Source: Albugo candida (Eukaryota > Oomycota > Peronosporomycetes > Albuginales > Albuginaceae). Taken from it: a stretch of 64,000 nucleotides of DNA. Every line of letters begins with the position of its first letter. Positions within the stretch are counted from its first letter, which is position 1. Below the pieces are notes generated by a model that worked only from the letters and a program-made list of their open reading frames with translations, was not told the origin of the DNA and searched no databases. Position numbers and translations under genes: made by a program. Positions 1-10,899 of the stretch are shown piece after piece. Location of the stretch: positions 310,001 through 374,000 of the forward strand of contig CAJNAR010000177.1 of the NCBI GenBank assembly GCA_905220665.1, in the 5' to 3' direction.

Positions 1-500
1 TTCTGACATGCAGCTATATTCTAGTCGATTCTTTCGCGGTAATGGTCCCGTAAGAAAAAATTCAGTCGGATGTGGGTTCGCCAAGCGTCTACCACACCAA
101 ACTGCGAAATCCATTCCAAACTCGCTAATTGACTTGTTTCGTGCCGGATTGTTCCACTCGAAGCATCACTCGCTGGATCGAGTGGTGTGTTGGAATCACC
201 AAATAGGAGATGTGTTGCGGTCGATTCGAAAGTGTTGGAAAGCAATAAATCATGAAAAAAACCTCTTACGTCGGTCTTGACCGGTGCATATACATTGTGT
301 ATATAAACTGGTGCATTGTGAATGAGAAGACGCATAACGGTTTCGAATGCTTCGTTCGGGGAGTTCTTTAGCTGGTGAGTAACCAAGAAAGTCCTCGCGA
401 AGGATTGTCATCACACCGCCACTACGAATTTGAGTTGGATGAAGGAAAGCACTGTTGTGGTCATTGACAAACATTGTATGCTGCATTTTGGAATTAATAA
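1..500 (-). mobile_element. LINE 5' fragment: AP-endonuclease domain
   Basis: Minus-strand remnant of the apurinic-endonuclease (EEP) domain of an L1-like retrotransposon. Seen: an RSGGV segment (N-terminal part), NVYAPV, then HLLFGDSNTP, which matches the GDFNTP catalytic signature of the family with F changed to S, then WISQFGVVDAW and a terminal ERID resembling the SRID motif. The early part and the main part are in different frames, with a shift near 370-390, so it is dead. The domain is cut by the window edge, so its link to any reverse transcriptase is not visible. It is not contiguous with the LINE at the right end. Coding similarity may start slightly further upstream, to about 620. 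Confidence 0.7.
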
Positions 501-1590
501 AAATTTAGATGATTCCACCTGGTTGTGATCGTGAAACTTGGTTTATTGAACACAAAAATGGAGTGTTGTAATAGGACGTGGTCGATAAAAAGATGACCAT
601 TTTTTGAATTCCATTGATATTCACCGTGAGGGCTGAAAAATTGTTCCACGTTGAAATAATCGAGGAACCCTTAGCATTCACGCTAAAGTGGACCAGCGAT
701 CAACTTCTTCTCATAATTTTGTTGTGATGGTTTGAGTGTTGCAAATTTTGCGCAGCTCTCCATTTACCTCCAAATCATTGCGTCAACACTTGATGCCTAC
801 CTCTGAGCATGACAACGATAGCAGCACATTGAAAAGCAATAGACGACAATGTGAGGCCCGAATCTAAATTACTTCCCTCTCAGTGGGATATTATATCCAG
901 TGACCATTTTTGTAAAGAGCGGGGTCAGTACTCATGAGTACTAATTTCATCATGGCTGAAGCTTTTGGCTGTCAAATCGAGAAATATTTTCGGCGATTAC
1001 CATTACCACGAAGGTATTATTTGAAAAGTGTGCAACGCTTTTACTGTCTTAATTAAATCATTCTGGTCATTGAACGCTTCCCTGATAAAGCAACGGAAGA
1101 AAGACAAATACAAATTCCAACTCGAAAACACCAAACAGGATATCGCGCAAGCTCTGCGTTGTTTATGATTTCCGTAGGAAACCTTTGACGTCGCTTTTAC
1201 GACCAAAACCTCTAGGGGCTCCTCGAAAAGCAAGTTATATTCTGTGTTGGCTTATTGCTAAGGCAGCTATTGTATGACGGTATTGAGAATAGGGCAGATT
1301 ACGGCGATCCAGGAATCATATCATCAAACTCTGAGCTTCTTGATGTCATGAAGTATGAATAGAGTTGGAGACAATGACGTCGGCTGCACCGCACACAAGC
1401 TCGGATGATTCCTGCAGTATCTTCTTATGCCGGGGCTCTAAGCAAACACTCTGTTATTTCGAGATGCATTCTGTGGGCCAAGATTCTGCAGAGAGGACAG
1501 CTAGGGTGAATATACTAATGATATAGCTTCTTGTGCGTAGATTTTAGAGATTTATCTCCATTACAAGAAACTGACGGTAGTTCACTCTAT
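501..1590. other. No recognisable feature
   Basis: I see no gene, RNA or repeat that I can name in this stretch. Open frames are short and have no family motifs. Confidence 0.5.
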
Positions 1591-4396
1591 ATGATGTAAA
1601 AACACGGCTATTCTTTCACTACTTCAATCCCAGAATGGGATATTCTTCTGTATGAAAATGAGTAGAAAAGAATAAACGCAGACTAGCGTTTCAGAATCGC
1701 TTCTATACTCGCGATATAGTAGAAATCAGAGATTACTCGTTCCATGAAAGGATTGCAATTGTAGGAAATAATGAAACATTTAGTGGTAAAACGAGCAAAA
1801 AAAGTGATAAAGAATACTGGCCGTGCATATATCACGCGTACATTAAAGTCTACCTAATCTGTAGACAAGTCGCAGTCCGATTCATGCTTACAATTGTTGA
1901 ATTTAAAAGTACTTGAAATAATTGCCGCTCCGGTTGAGACTTGAGCGCAAATTTACTTACGTACCATTTATCGTTGTTCCGATATTCGCATTTAATGAGT
2001 AAGAAACAGTGCAACATCTGAGATGCTGAAGACGCTAAAGTGTCGCAGCGTGGCTAGTGCCTCACGTCAAACTCAACTGTACATGGATCGGTGCTTTGGG
2101 CAAAGGCCAGCCACAAAATCAATTCCATCAACTACTCACAGATACGCGCGCGCCCTCACCCGAAATACCTCAAGTTTATCTGGTTTTCTTACTTGCATGA
2201 GCGCGTTCGGAAAAATAAACAGCAAAGATGACACTCACTCTGGATCAAATTTGTCGAGTCGAAAATGATAAGAAGACCGGCTTACTAGTATCCAAGTACG
2301 TGGAGAATAGAAATGATGTATTTGGCGATCGGAGAAGATGAGAAGATATACGATCACCGCATCTTGGACCAAGTAGAGTCCTTGATGGAAAACGACCGAA
2401 GGCCTCATAAGTTGGGATAGTGCGCTGTTTTACAAATTTAATCCAATCAACTGTCAAGTCCTCTGTGCGTGAGAAGGTACTGCACTTTATACTTAATGAG
2501 TATCCTTCCCACTCGATTGGTTTTTATTTCTGTGTAGCCTGGAATCAGCTATACAACCCCAGTACTTCCAATCTCAGAGCCATTGACTAAAAATCTCAAA
2601 GATCCGACCTTTTCATATCGAGTTTAAGATTTCTATTATTGAAAACTTGTAGTCATTGCACCATATAATGAATAGAACTCAAATAAAGCTCTGTAAACTT
2701 TTCAAGAAAGCTAGGGTGCAATCTACTCAGCCTGCGATTTCCAGCTTCCTCATTTCAATTGTGAGAAGGTTCCGACTGAAACGATATAATCGTTAAGAGT
2801 TTCACTCAATTCAAGAAACCTGATGAAGTGTCAAATAGAAAATATTTGCAATAATCGAACACGCTCATACTCCTAATCCATTTCTATCGCTCCTTTTATA
2901 GCATTGTACTCTTCTTTGTTGCCTTTCGAGTTCATTTGGCTCTGAAACTACTACCATTGGTATAAATCTACCTCGTTTTATTCACATTTTGATCAGCTAT
3001 CGATTATCACTTCATCTCACTGATTCCTAGCTTATCTAATTGGATTGCCTCATGCACAGACTTATGACATGCAATTCTTCAGTCATCCGTACACACACTC
3101 CACCTTCGTACCACATTCACGTATCCAGTACTTTAAGGGCGCTTCATGCAATGCCTACGATGTAATTGAGTCAATTTCTAGCGCAGATAACGACTCCAAA
3201 AGTCCCTTTTTTCAAGCAAACGCCTTACGCAATACCCACCATCACAATTTCTTCATTCAAGTCATTGCAAGCTTGCTTTCTGAATCAATAAATTTGCATC
3301 TCTTTCTCCCGAAAAGCTTACGTCTCAACTTGGAGCCCAACGCTCCACGCCCGGTCCTGAATACCAATTCGAACTCGTTATTAGTGGTAGTCGTCGATGC
3401 GTGCTCCCTCGCACGTACGAAAGAATTTTGAACGATGGAAACACTTGCAAACTCCTTTTGTGGCTTACGAACTCTGATGGAGGAAGATAATGTGATTTTT
3501 ATTGTACATTTCAGAACTTCTCTATCGGCTGGAGATCCGCAAATTCTAAATTTTAGATTCCTAACTGTGAATCCTATACATTTTTGAGAGACAAAATGTT
3601 ACTCGATGGGATCTTTCGCAGCAGTATCAGCAAAGACGCAAGAATATTGACTCGAGACCGCGCAGAGGTGGCAGCTTGTTCATTGCGATGCTTCGTAAGC
3701 GGAATTATATGATACAGACTCGCCGAAGGTGATTGTGATATCGAGTGATGCCCTGCAGGTCGTGCAAGTAGTCCTGGGAATCGTACTAGGTAGCAAATCT
3801 GGTTGTGAGAAGCCATCAGAAGAAATATGCCAAAACTAGCTACGAACAGGATCACACATACTCGTTGAAACGTGAAAGTGATGTGCTGCAGGGAACGCTC
3901 ATGTTTTTATCGATCAAAACAAACTCACCGAGGACGAGAGCGAGGCATTATTATAGAATCTTGCAAAAAGTCTTACCAGTAATTCCTCTGATTGTGAAGT
4001 AGCATGAGCTCAGTTAGTCAACATGGCTTGGTCATTTGATCTCCTGATATCGTGCATCCCTGGTGGAAGCTTCATGTGATACACGAGCGTCAAAATTCAA
4101 TTTAGCTGTGTGTGCTGTGTTGGTAAATCGGGGTATCAATCGTTTGGTATGATGGAAGTTCAATCAATGAGGTGTCGTATTTGTAGGCACACGAGAAATA
4201 CTTTGAGATTTTCCAAGTGAAGCGTTAAGGTATCTTGTTAAAAGTTGCTTATGAAGGGAATCCCAACTTGGACAAACCTAGTCTACGCTCAACTCAGCTG
4301 ATTTATTTGATGGTGAACATATGACGACCGCTAGTTTCCGCTGTGGTAAAAGAAAAGCTCATTTGGATCATCTGAGGTATCGCCATCATGTGGTGG

Positions 4397-5773
4397 CTAC
4401 TGCCCAGAGTGGGAATCTTCATTTCCGCTTTGTTGACCATAGTGCTCCTGAGTATCAGTTGCGTCAATTCGGACAGGGTTCCACCACAAGCTTGTATCCC
4501 CGTCAGGGTATGTCGGATTAACATACTGAAACGAAAAGGTACTACCTGCTTCATTTTGATAGTCGCCTAAGAATCCAGTATCATCCTGGCCGGTAGTCGA
4601 ATGTTCCTGATGTGCGGCACGTAGCTCAGAGCTCATCTGTGATTCATGATCCGCATGTGAGTTTGTTGGGTGTGAAATATGAGAAGACGAACTGCTTCCT
4701 ATTTGTTTTTCTCGGTAGTATAAGGACGCTGCATACTCACCGCCGCTTTTCAAATGTAACTGATCTTCCAAACCGGGTTTCTTGTGTATGGTATCTCGTC
4801 CAGGTCTCCGCCTTACTCCATGACGCTCATACGGGAAACTCGACGGGTTTGGAAACTCATGCATAGAACTGACTACTCTTTCATTCTTCCAACCCAATTT
4901 TGTTCCGAAATACTGATCATCAACACTTCTCTGAGTTTGCTTTTTCTGGCTCTTGTCATCCTTACTCTCGTTGACATTCCAAAACAATGGGCTTTCCTCT
5001 ATGTTTTTTTTGAGTCTATCCAACTCTGTCCCTTTTCCGACATCGATAGACTCCCTCCCCTTGTCATTACGATTCCCAATATGGATACTGATTTTTGAGT
5101 CCTTCTTATGAAAGCTGTATGCATGCAACTTCATTGCCTCTCTCCCGAAAACCCATTTATCATCCGAATGAAAGACAATATGTCTATAGTCTATGATTAT
5201 GGTGAACGACGGCTTTTTTGGCGGTGAAAAAGTAATCGGTATTGATCCCTCCGCGATGATATTTTGCTTTGTCTGTTGAAGCAAGTTGTCCCAGAATGCT
5301 TTAGGTATCATAAGCTTCTCATGACCAATATTGAATACAACAAATGCCTCGTAGTATTCTCCAAACCATTTGATACAATTCATTTTTACTTGCCAAGCAT
5401 TAAGTTCTTTAGTGGTTACCTCCATTGTTGTTATAGGTGTGAATTTTTTTGAGGGGTGCATTGATAATTCAAGATAGTTTCCGTCGAAGTAATATTGGAA
5501 TGATTCGCATTCCTTATTGAATGCTAACGGACCGAGATGTAATTTCAAAGGGTTAGAAATGCCATATGTACAATAGTACTTGGCTTGCTCTTCTGATTTG
5601 TCGACCATAGCGATAAAGTATTCAAATGAATTCGTGAAACGAGAGGGATCAAGCGAACATTTCAGCGGTTTCGCAAAGGGGCAATTCGTGTCATTTCCCT
5701 CAGATTGTGCGATCAGTATCGCTGCGATGAGATTGAGCGCCAAATTAGAACTACCTATGATAGACTTTCTCAT
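4397..5773 (-). CDS. Secreted pseudo-aspartic-protease C-lobe protein A1
   Basis: Predicted secreted protein of 458 residues. The start at 5773 (MRKSIIG) aligns with the ATG of A2 and A3; an upstream TTG at 5785 would only add four residues. Residues 1-24 form a signal peptide (LALNLIAAILIAQS). Four cysteines shared with the paralogs lie at 31, 39, 68 and 89, the first two in NCPFxxxxKC. Residues 90-235 follow the order of a pepsin C-lobe: a strand pair with YFDGNYLELSM, a WQV at 127-129, FNIGHEKLMIP at 147-157 where pepsins have hDTGTShhhhP, and WVFGREAM at 207-214 where pepsins have WILGDVFL. The catalytic aspartate is Asn148, so no protease activity is expected. Residues 236-458 are a low-complexity tail rich in Ser, His, Gln and Asp with no counterpart in A2 or A3. 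Single exon, no internal stop. Role inferred: extracellular binding protein or effector; the substrate is unknown. Confidence 0.8.
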   Translation of the reverse strand: MRKSIIGSSNLALNLIAAILIAQSEGNDTNCPFAKPLKCSLDPSRFTNSFEYFIAMVDKSEEQAKYYCTYGISNPLKLHLGPLAFNKECESFQYYFDGNYLELSMHPSKKFTPITTMEVTTKELNAWQVKMNCIKWFGEYYEAFVVFNIGHEKLMIPKAFWDNLLQQTKQNIIAEGSIPITFSPPKKPSFTIIIDYRHIVFHSDDKWVFGREAMKLHAYSFHKKDSKISIHIGNRNDKGRESIDVGKGTELDRLKKNIEESPLFWNVNESKDDKSQKKQTQRSVDDQYFGTKLGWKNERVVSSMHEFPNPSSFPYERHGVRRRPGRDTIHKKPGLEDQLHLKSGGEYAASLYYREKQIGSSSSSHISHPTNSHADHESQMSSELRAAHQEHSTTGQDDTGFLGDYQNEAGSTFSFQYVNPTYPDGDTSLWWNPVRIDATDTQEHYGQQSGNEDSHSGQ

Positions 5774-5800
5774 GATCGATGTCAATATTATTACTGAGAA

Positions 5801-5966
5801 GATTCACGAATGAGAGAAACTAGAAGACCACAAAACGATTGCGTCTGGACTCTCTTCAATATATTCGGAATAAATGGAACATTCTGCATCAGACGAGCCA
5901 ACGAGTAATTCAAGTGAAAATGAAGGACGATGTGATAGTGAACCCAGACTGGATATCGGAGTGTTG
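5801..5966 (-). promoter_or_regulatory. Conserved promoter block of A1 with oomycete-like initiator
   Basis: The initiator-like TCTCATTCGTGAATC (complement of 5801-5815) ends 28 bases before the ATG at 5773. Upstream, three boxes are kept in A1, A2 and A3: ATCGTTTTGTGGTCTTCT (complement of 5822-5839, identical to the A3 box), GTCTGAT (5888-5894) and CAACACTCCGATATCC (5951-5966). Order and spacing are nearly the same in all three genes, which suggests a shared promoter kept under selection. Confidence 0.6.
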
Positions 5967-6279
5967 TACGTGAGATGAGATATGAATTATCTCAGCCGAA
6001 TAGTGCTCGATTCGAAACGCAAAACACATTGTACACAGTTCGACATTCGAAGCGAGAAGGATACTGACAAAGGTGGCCAACTAATTCGAAGCCCCAATGC
6101 ATTGCCATGTGAAGTATCTCGCAAGCTCCTCCAACCAACAGAATCTTACTGTACTATTTAAAAGTAGAAAGTGAGAGACAATTTTACTATTTATCAAATT
6201 GTTTGATAGTACGACATGGGAAAATCCGGATTGGGTTAAGTCTGGGACATTTCTTTATGGAATGCTTCTTTCCGTGGCA

Positions 6280-6440
6280 CTTTGCGAGTGTTATGCATTA
6301 TACAATGTACATGTCGCGTTCTGATCCAGCGCCAACAGCTCAAAACTAGCCTTCTTCGCGATCAATTAAGTAACAATACCGCTAATGCTTCCTTCAATTG
6401 CGGTATAGTTGAAGGTGTTCGTTTCCTTGCGTTGTACTCT
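6280..6440 (-). pseudogene. Remnant of the 3' end of the coiled-coil gene (unit I)
   Basis: The stretch GATCGCGAAGAAGGCTAG and flanking sequence on the minus strand align with the end of the coiled-coil pseudogene of unit II (10,920-11,050) and unit III (33,990-34,130). In the aligned frame it reads LIAKKASFELLALDQNAT, against VSLEQNAT and VSLDQNAG in the other copies, with an in-frame stop just before it. Only this last part survives here, upstream of A1 and on the same strand. Confidence 0.5.
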
Positions 6441-6445
6441 CGTGA

Positions 6446-6949
6446 AACAGTATCGGTCATATTCGCCACGATATGCATGTGATTCTCGACGTCGGAATCA
6501 AGTGATGAGACAATCGTCTAGCGGATACGCTGCAGCGGCTGAGTGACAAAGCATGCTTCGATTACTCAGTCAGTAATATATGTGCCACCACTACAAACTG
6601 TCATAGTGCATCAAGATAGCTAGAGTATGAAACTTGTTTGCTATTGTAATCTTGGCTGTTCATATCAAGCTGATTTTAATTGATTACACTGTTCAATGTT
6701 GAGCTTAGTTAATGTTGTTTTATATCGAGGTGCATTCTCTACACGCCAAAATTCCACCGAGAGGACAAAAATGGTGATGCGAAGGAAATGAGACTGCTGC
6801 GTTCGTGCGCTTTCCTCTTCGAGATTCATGCGAAGGGAGCAGCGATAAAGGATTTGCAACTCTTACGCTTTTGATTTTTCTTTTTACACCTACAGCGAAT
6901 AGCATAGCAGTCTTGCTTCATTTGCTTTTTAGATCGAGAGAGTACAGCT
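6446..6949. other. No recognisable feature between units I and II
   Basis: Short open frames only, no motifs. This is the junction between the two tandem units; the exact breakpoint could not be placed by eye. Confidence 0.4.
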
Positions 6950-9442
6950 CTCCCTTCACCCTTTTTATCCCGGAATGGGATAGTTCTCGTGCATAGCTAC
7001 GAGTGAAATTATCAAAAGTAGACCAGCTTTCCAGCTCGCTTTTATGTTCGTTAGCTGAATGACCTCAAAAGATTGACTTATGCTATAAAAGGAATTGGAT
7101 ACATTCAAAGTTACAAGAAGTCTAATTGATGAAGAGTATTGGCAATGCATGTTGGAGGCGTGCAATAAATTCTACATGGTACGTGATGGTCGTTGATCCA
7201 ATCGGCAGATCGCAGTCTGATCTTAGTAAAGCTTTTGCACTTTTCGAATTCAAGATACTTGCGTTACTTGGCATATCGCTAATCAAAATTACTGTTCCAA
7301 CATTGTAAGCACATCGTCGATATTGGCTCATTTTTGGCATCAACAGCGGATAGATACCCACACATATTCATGCAAGATGTCACAATCATATTTGATTTGC
7401 ATCAGCACGTTTGGAAAGCATACAAAAAACAAGCAGTAGGAAGGACACCTACTCAGAATATGACTCCTGAAGCTGAAAGATGAATCGGAGCCCGTGCTAT
7501 CGGCAGTCAAGTACGTAGAGAATACGCATGAGCTATTTGGCTCGATCGGAACCTTAAGAAGAAAGAGGTCGTAGTCTCAAATTGGACCAAGTAGTTTCTT
7601 TATTTAAAATCACTCGGCGGTCTCAGATTTGGGATAAAGTTTGTTGTTTTGCAAATCGAACCAGATTTCATTTAACTCTTTCTGAGTGAGGAGGCAACAC
7701 AATTTCTCACTGAAGACTCTCCTTTCTACCCGATTTCTTTTTCTTCCTATTCCTATGCCGCCTGCAATCACCTATACGACTCCCATACATACAGTATCGA
7801 AGCCATCGACCACTTTACTAAAGGTCTCAAAGACCGAGGCTTTGATTCATATCGACTTTGCAAACTCATTCGGTAACAACTTGAAACTTATTGCAGCAAA
7901 TAACGAGGGGTACATCGATAATAGCTCTCAGAGAATTTCACGAGAATTTGGATGCGAACCTACTCAGCACGCAATTCTCAGCTTTGTCAATACTCATCTC
8001 AAATTCATAAAAGCTTCCGCCTTCAACACTATGATTGTTTGAAAAGAAAAGCTTTTCACTTGGTTCAAGAAACGTGACGTTGAATAAAACCTGCAAGTCT
8101 ATGGAATCGAAGATATCTGAGATAATCAAAGATGAATACTTTCTCATGCTATCAGTCCAGTTAATCGCTCCTCTACAGCATTGTACTCTTTTTCTTTCCT
8201 TTCTACCTCAAATTACTATGACAATCGACACTGTGTGATGTAACGACCCCAGCCCAATTCACCTTTTCCGATCATCCAGAAATTATCAATTCATCTCACC
8301 AATTACCAGCTTCTCCAATTGGTGAGCCGTTGTGAATTCTCACGTGCGATTCTGCAAGTCATCCGTACACACGCGCAACTTTCGTACCACATCCACACAT
8401 CCAGAACTTCCCGAGTTTCATGCAATGTATCGATGTACTTTAGTCAATTTCCAGCACACAATACCCACCATCGCAAGTCCTATCCAAGGCATTAAAAACT
8501 TTCTCTTGGATCGCTACGTAGCATAACCGATGCACCAACCTCTCCCGAATAGCGCACGTCTCAACTTGGTGGCCGACGCTCCATGCCCGGTCCTAAAGTC
8601 CAACTCGATCTCGAGCTTTGTTAAAGTCGTTGATGCGCGCTCCCTCACTTGATAGAAAGAATCTCGACCGATGGAACCTTTTGCACACACTTTTGGAGGC
8701 TTACGATTACGATGGATGAAGACAATGTGATTTCTCATCAGACTTTCTATGTCGATTGGACGTCCATTGACCGAGAATTTCACATTACTACTTTGAAGGC
8801 TCGTGTTCGATTTAGACAAAGTCTTACTCGACTGAAGCCTCCCTGGATTCTCAGAGCTCCAGTATCAGTATAAGCAAAGATGCAAGAATGATGACCTGAG
8901 ACCGCGCGGAGGTTGCAGTCTATTCATTGGGATGATGTGTGAGCGGAATTTTACGATACAGACGTGGTGAGGCTGATCGTGATATCGAGTGATGGCTGTC
9001 AGGTATCAATGATAATTCTCGGCTGCATTTGATGCCACGATCTGTGGCAACCATAGAATCGTCCTGTAGAATAGTCACAAGAATACTTGTTGGTCATCAG
9101 ATGTTGGAGTAAACGTGACTTACTCACTTGAAACCGTGCCTTGATGCGTCGCTTGTAGATGGTTTATCGGATGCATGAGCATCAAACGTTCAATGTAGTA
9201 GTGTGCCCGTGTTGGAAGTCGGAGCGTGAGTCATCTAATGACTCCTCCTTAGGTTTCCTGTGCTGTGAAAAGTCCATCAATAAGGTATTGTATATTTGTA
9301 GGAATGCGCGTACACACGGGAGATGGTTGAAGTTTTATCAAATGAGCGCATTGATATCGTATTAAAAGTTGTTTAGGGGGAAACTCCTAACTCAGGGAAT
9401 TCGTATAATATCACCTGAGTCAATGTATCTGGGAATGACCAT

Positions 9443-10462
9443 TTATTGGCTGTCCTTTTCACGGAGAAAGCTCCAGTAATCCGATTCTGAATTCCTAGCG
9501 GCACTATCTAGTAGCCAACTCCCAGGGCCATAGCGATGATGAGTATCAGATATGTCACTTTGGGTCCGGGCAGCGTTCAACCGTAGTCCAGGATCTCGCT
9601 GATGTTCATTTGAGGAATCTTCCTGTCTGAATGAACCACTTACCAAATCAACCGTACTCGTATCAGCCATCCGATCTGACTTTGCATCTCTGAGTCGTTC
9701 AACTCTATCAGACATTTTCCCTTTTCCGTCTTCGAGAGCTTTCTTCTGACCTTTATCCCGATGCCCAACATCGATTTGGAATGTTGACGCATCATATTTA
9801 TAAAAGCTGTATTGATGCTGCTTCATTGCCTCTCTCCCGAAAATCCAGTAATTCTTATCATGGAAGCGGATGAGTTTATACTTTATCTCTACACGAAACG
9901 GGGACCCGTCCGGCGGCATAAGTGTGATCGTTGCACATGCATTCGAAACGATCTTTTCGTTTTTTTTTTTCTGTAAGCGCGTTTCGAACGAGTTTGGGAC
10001 TATGAGCTTCTCATAACCAACATCGAATATAATTCGTACATCTTCCCTTCTTCCCATCCAATCTATCGTCATTTTCACTTCCCAGCTATCAGAAGGTACG
10101 ACTATAAACCCGATCGTTGTGATAGGAATGAATTTTTTATTTGCAGTGTCCATTGATAATTCGAATTTGTCTCCGTTGAAATGATAAAGGAATCTTTCAC
10201 ATCTTCCACTGAATGCTGCCGGATTGAGTTTCAATTTATGAGGAAGAGAACCGGCGTCTTTACAACTGTACGTGACTTGTTGTTGCGGCTTAGCGACCAT
10301 AGCGACAAGGTTACTGAAGAATCGCATGGAGAAAAAGGGATTAAGTGAACATTTGTATGCTTCCTCAAAGGGGCATTTCCCCGTTCCCTCAGATTGTGCT
10401 ATCAATATCGCGGCGATGAGATGGAGCAGCAGATGGAATTTACACATGGTAGACTTTCCCAT
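9443..10462 (-). CDS. Secreted pseudo-aspartic-protease C-lobe protein A2
   Basis: Predicted secreted protein of 339 residues, ATG at 10462 in the context GTCGACCATGG. Residues 1-24 are a signal peptide (HLLLHLIAAILIAQS), nearly the same as in A1. The shared cysteines are at 30, 38, 67 and 88 (GKCPFEEAYKC, then YSC and RCERF). The pepsin C-lobe-like core runs to about 235: YHFNGDKFELSM, WEV at 127-129, FDVGYEKLIVP at 146-156 in the place of DTG, and WIFGREAM at 206-213 in the place of WILGD. The aspartate is kept (Asp147), but the Thr-Gly-Thr context is lost and there is no N-lobe to supply the second catalytic aspartate. The tail, 236-339, is hydrophilic and unrelated to those of A1 and A3. 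Open frame with no intron or stop; function beyond secretion is inferred. Confidence 0.8.
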   Translation of the reverse strand: MGKSTMCKFHLLLHLIAAILIAQSEGTGKCPFEEAYKCSLNPFFSMRFFSNLVAMVAKPQQQVTYSCKDAGSLPHKLKLNPAAFSGRCERFLYHFNGDKFELSMDTANKKFIPITTIGFIVVPSDSWEVKMTIDWMGRREDVRIIFDVGYEKLIVPNSFETRLQKKKNEKIVSNACATITLMPPDGSPFRVEIKYKLIRFHDKNYWIFGREAMKQHQYSFYKYDASTFQIDVGHRDKGQKKALEDGKGKMSDRVERLRDAKSDRMADTSTVDLVSGSFRQEDSSNEHQRDPGLRLNAARTQSDISDTHHRYGPGSWLLDSAARNSESDYWSFLREKDSQ

Positions 10463-10489
10463 GGTCGACGTCGATGTTGTTTGAAAGAA

Positions 10490-10652
10490 GATCCAAAAAT
10501 GAGAGAAATAAGAAGAGCACCAAACGATTGCTTCCAGATTTCTTGAACATATTCGGAATCCATAGAAGATTCTATATCAGACGAGTCAACGAGTAATTAG
10601 GTAGAAATAGCGAATATGACGTGGAATCCAGGGTTAGATGTCACAGTGTTGT
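10490..10652 (-). promoter_or_regulatory. Conserved promoter block of A2 with oomycete-like initiator
   Basis: TCTCATTTTTGGATC (complement of 10490-10504) is the initiator-like element, 28 bases before the ATG. The block then has ATCGTTTGGTGCTCTTCT (10511-10528), GTCTGAT (10576-10582) and CAACACTGTGACATC (10638-10652), in the same order as upstream of A1 and A3. Confidence 0.6.
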
Positions 10653-10899
10653 GCGCTACAATGTTATAAGTAATCAACTCGGCTGAATATTGCTCGATAG
10701 GAACAGAAGCTATATTGTTTACAAACACAGCTCAACATTCGAAATACGTGGAAGGTTTACTGCATTTGGTCAACTGATTCGAAGAAATATTTGTTGCCAT
10801 TTGAATAATTCAAATGTCGCTCTTACGATTAAACGAGAAATTTTATTGCATTACTTAAACTCGCGAGCTCACAAAAGGGACAGATAAGTTTTCTACCGA

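Larger units (their letters stand above)
1600..6445. repeat. Duplicated unit I (tandem with unit II, inverted in unit III)
   Basis: This stretch aligns by eye along its length with 6950-11060. Anchors are the palindrome-like CCCAGAATGGGAT near 1630 against CCCGGAATGGGAT near 6970; GTACGTGGAGAATAG near 2297 against GTACGTAGAGAATAC near 7515; the AGTCATCCGTACACAC tract near 3080 and 8360; and the secreted genes themselves. The inverted copy matches GAGTCGAAAATGATAAGAAG, near 2257, on its minus strand near 37,425. Divergence is high, with many indels, so the duplications are old. Exact limits need a dot plot. Confidence 0.7.
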
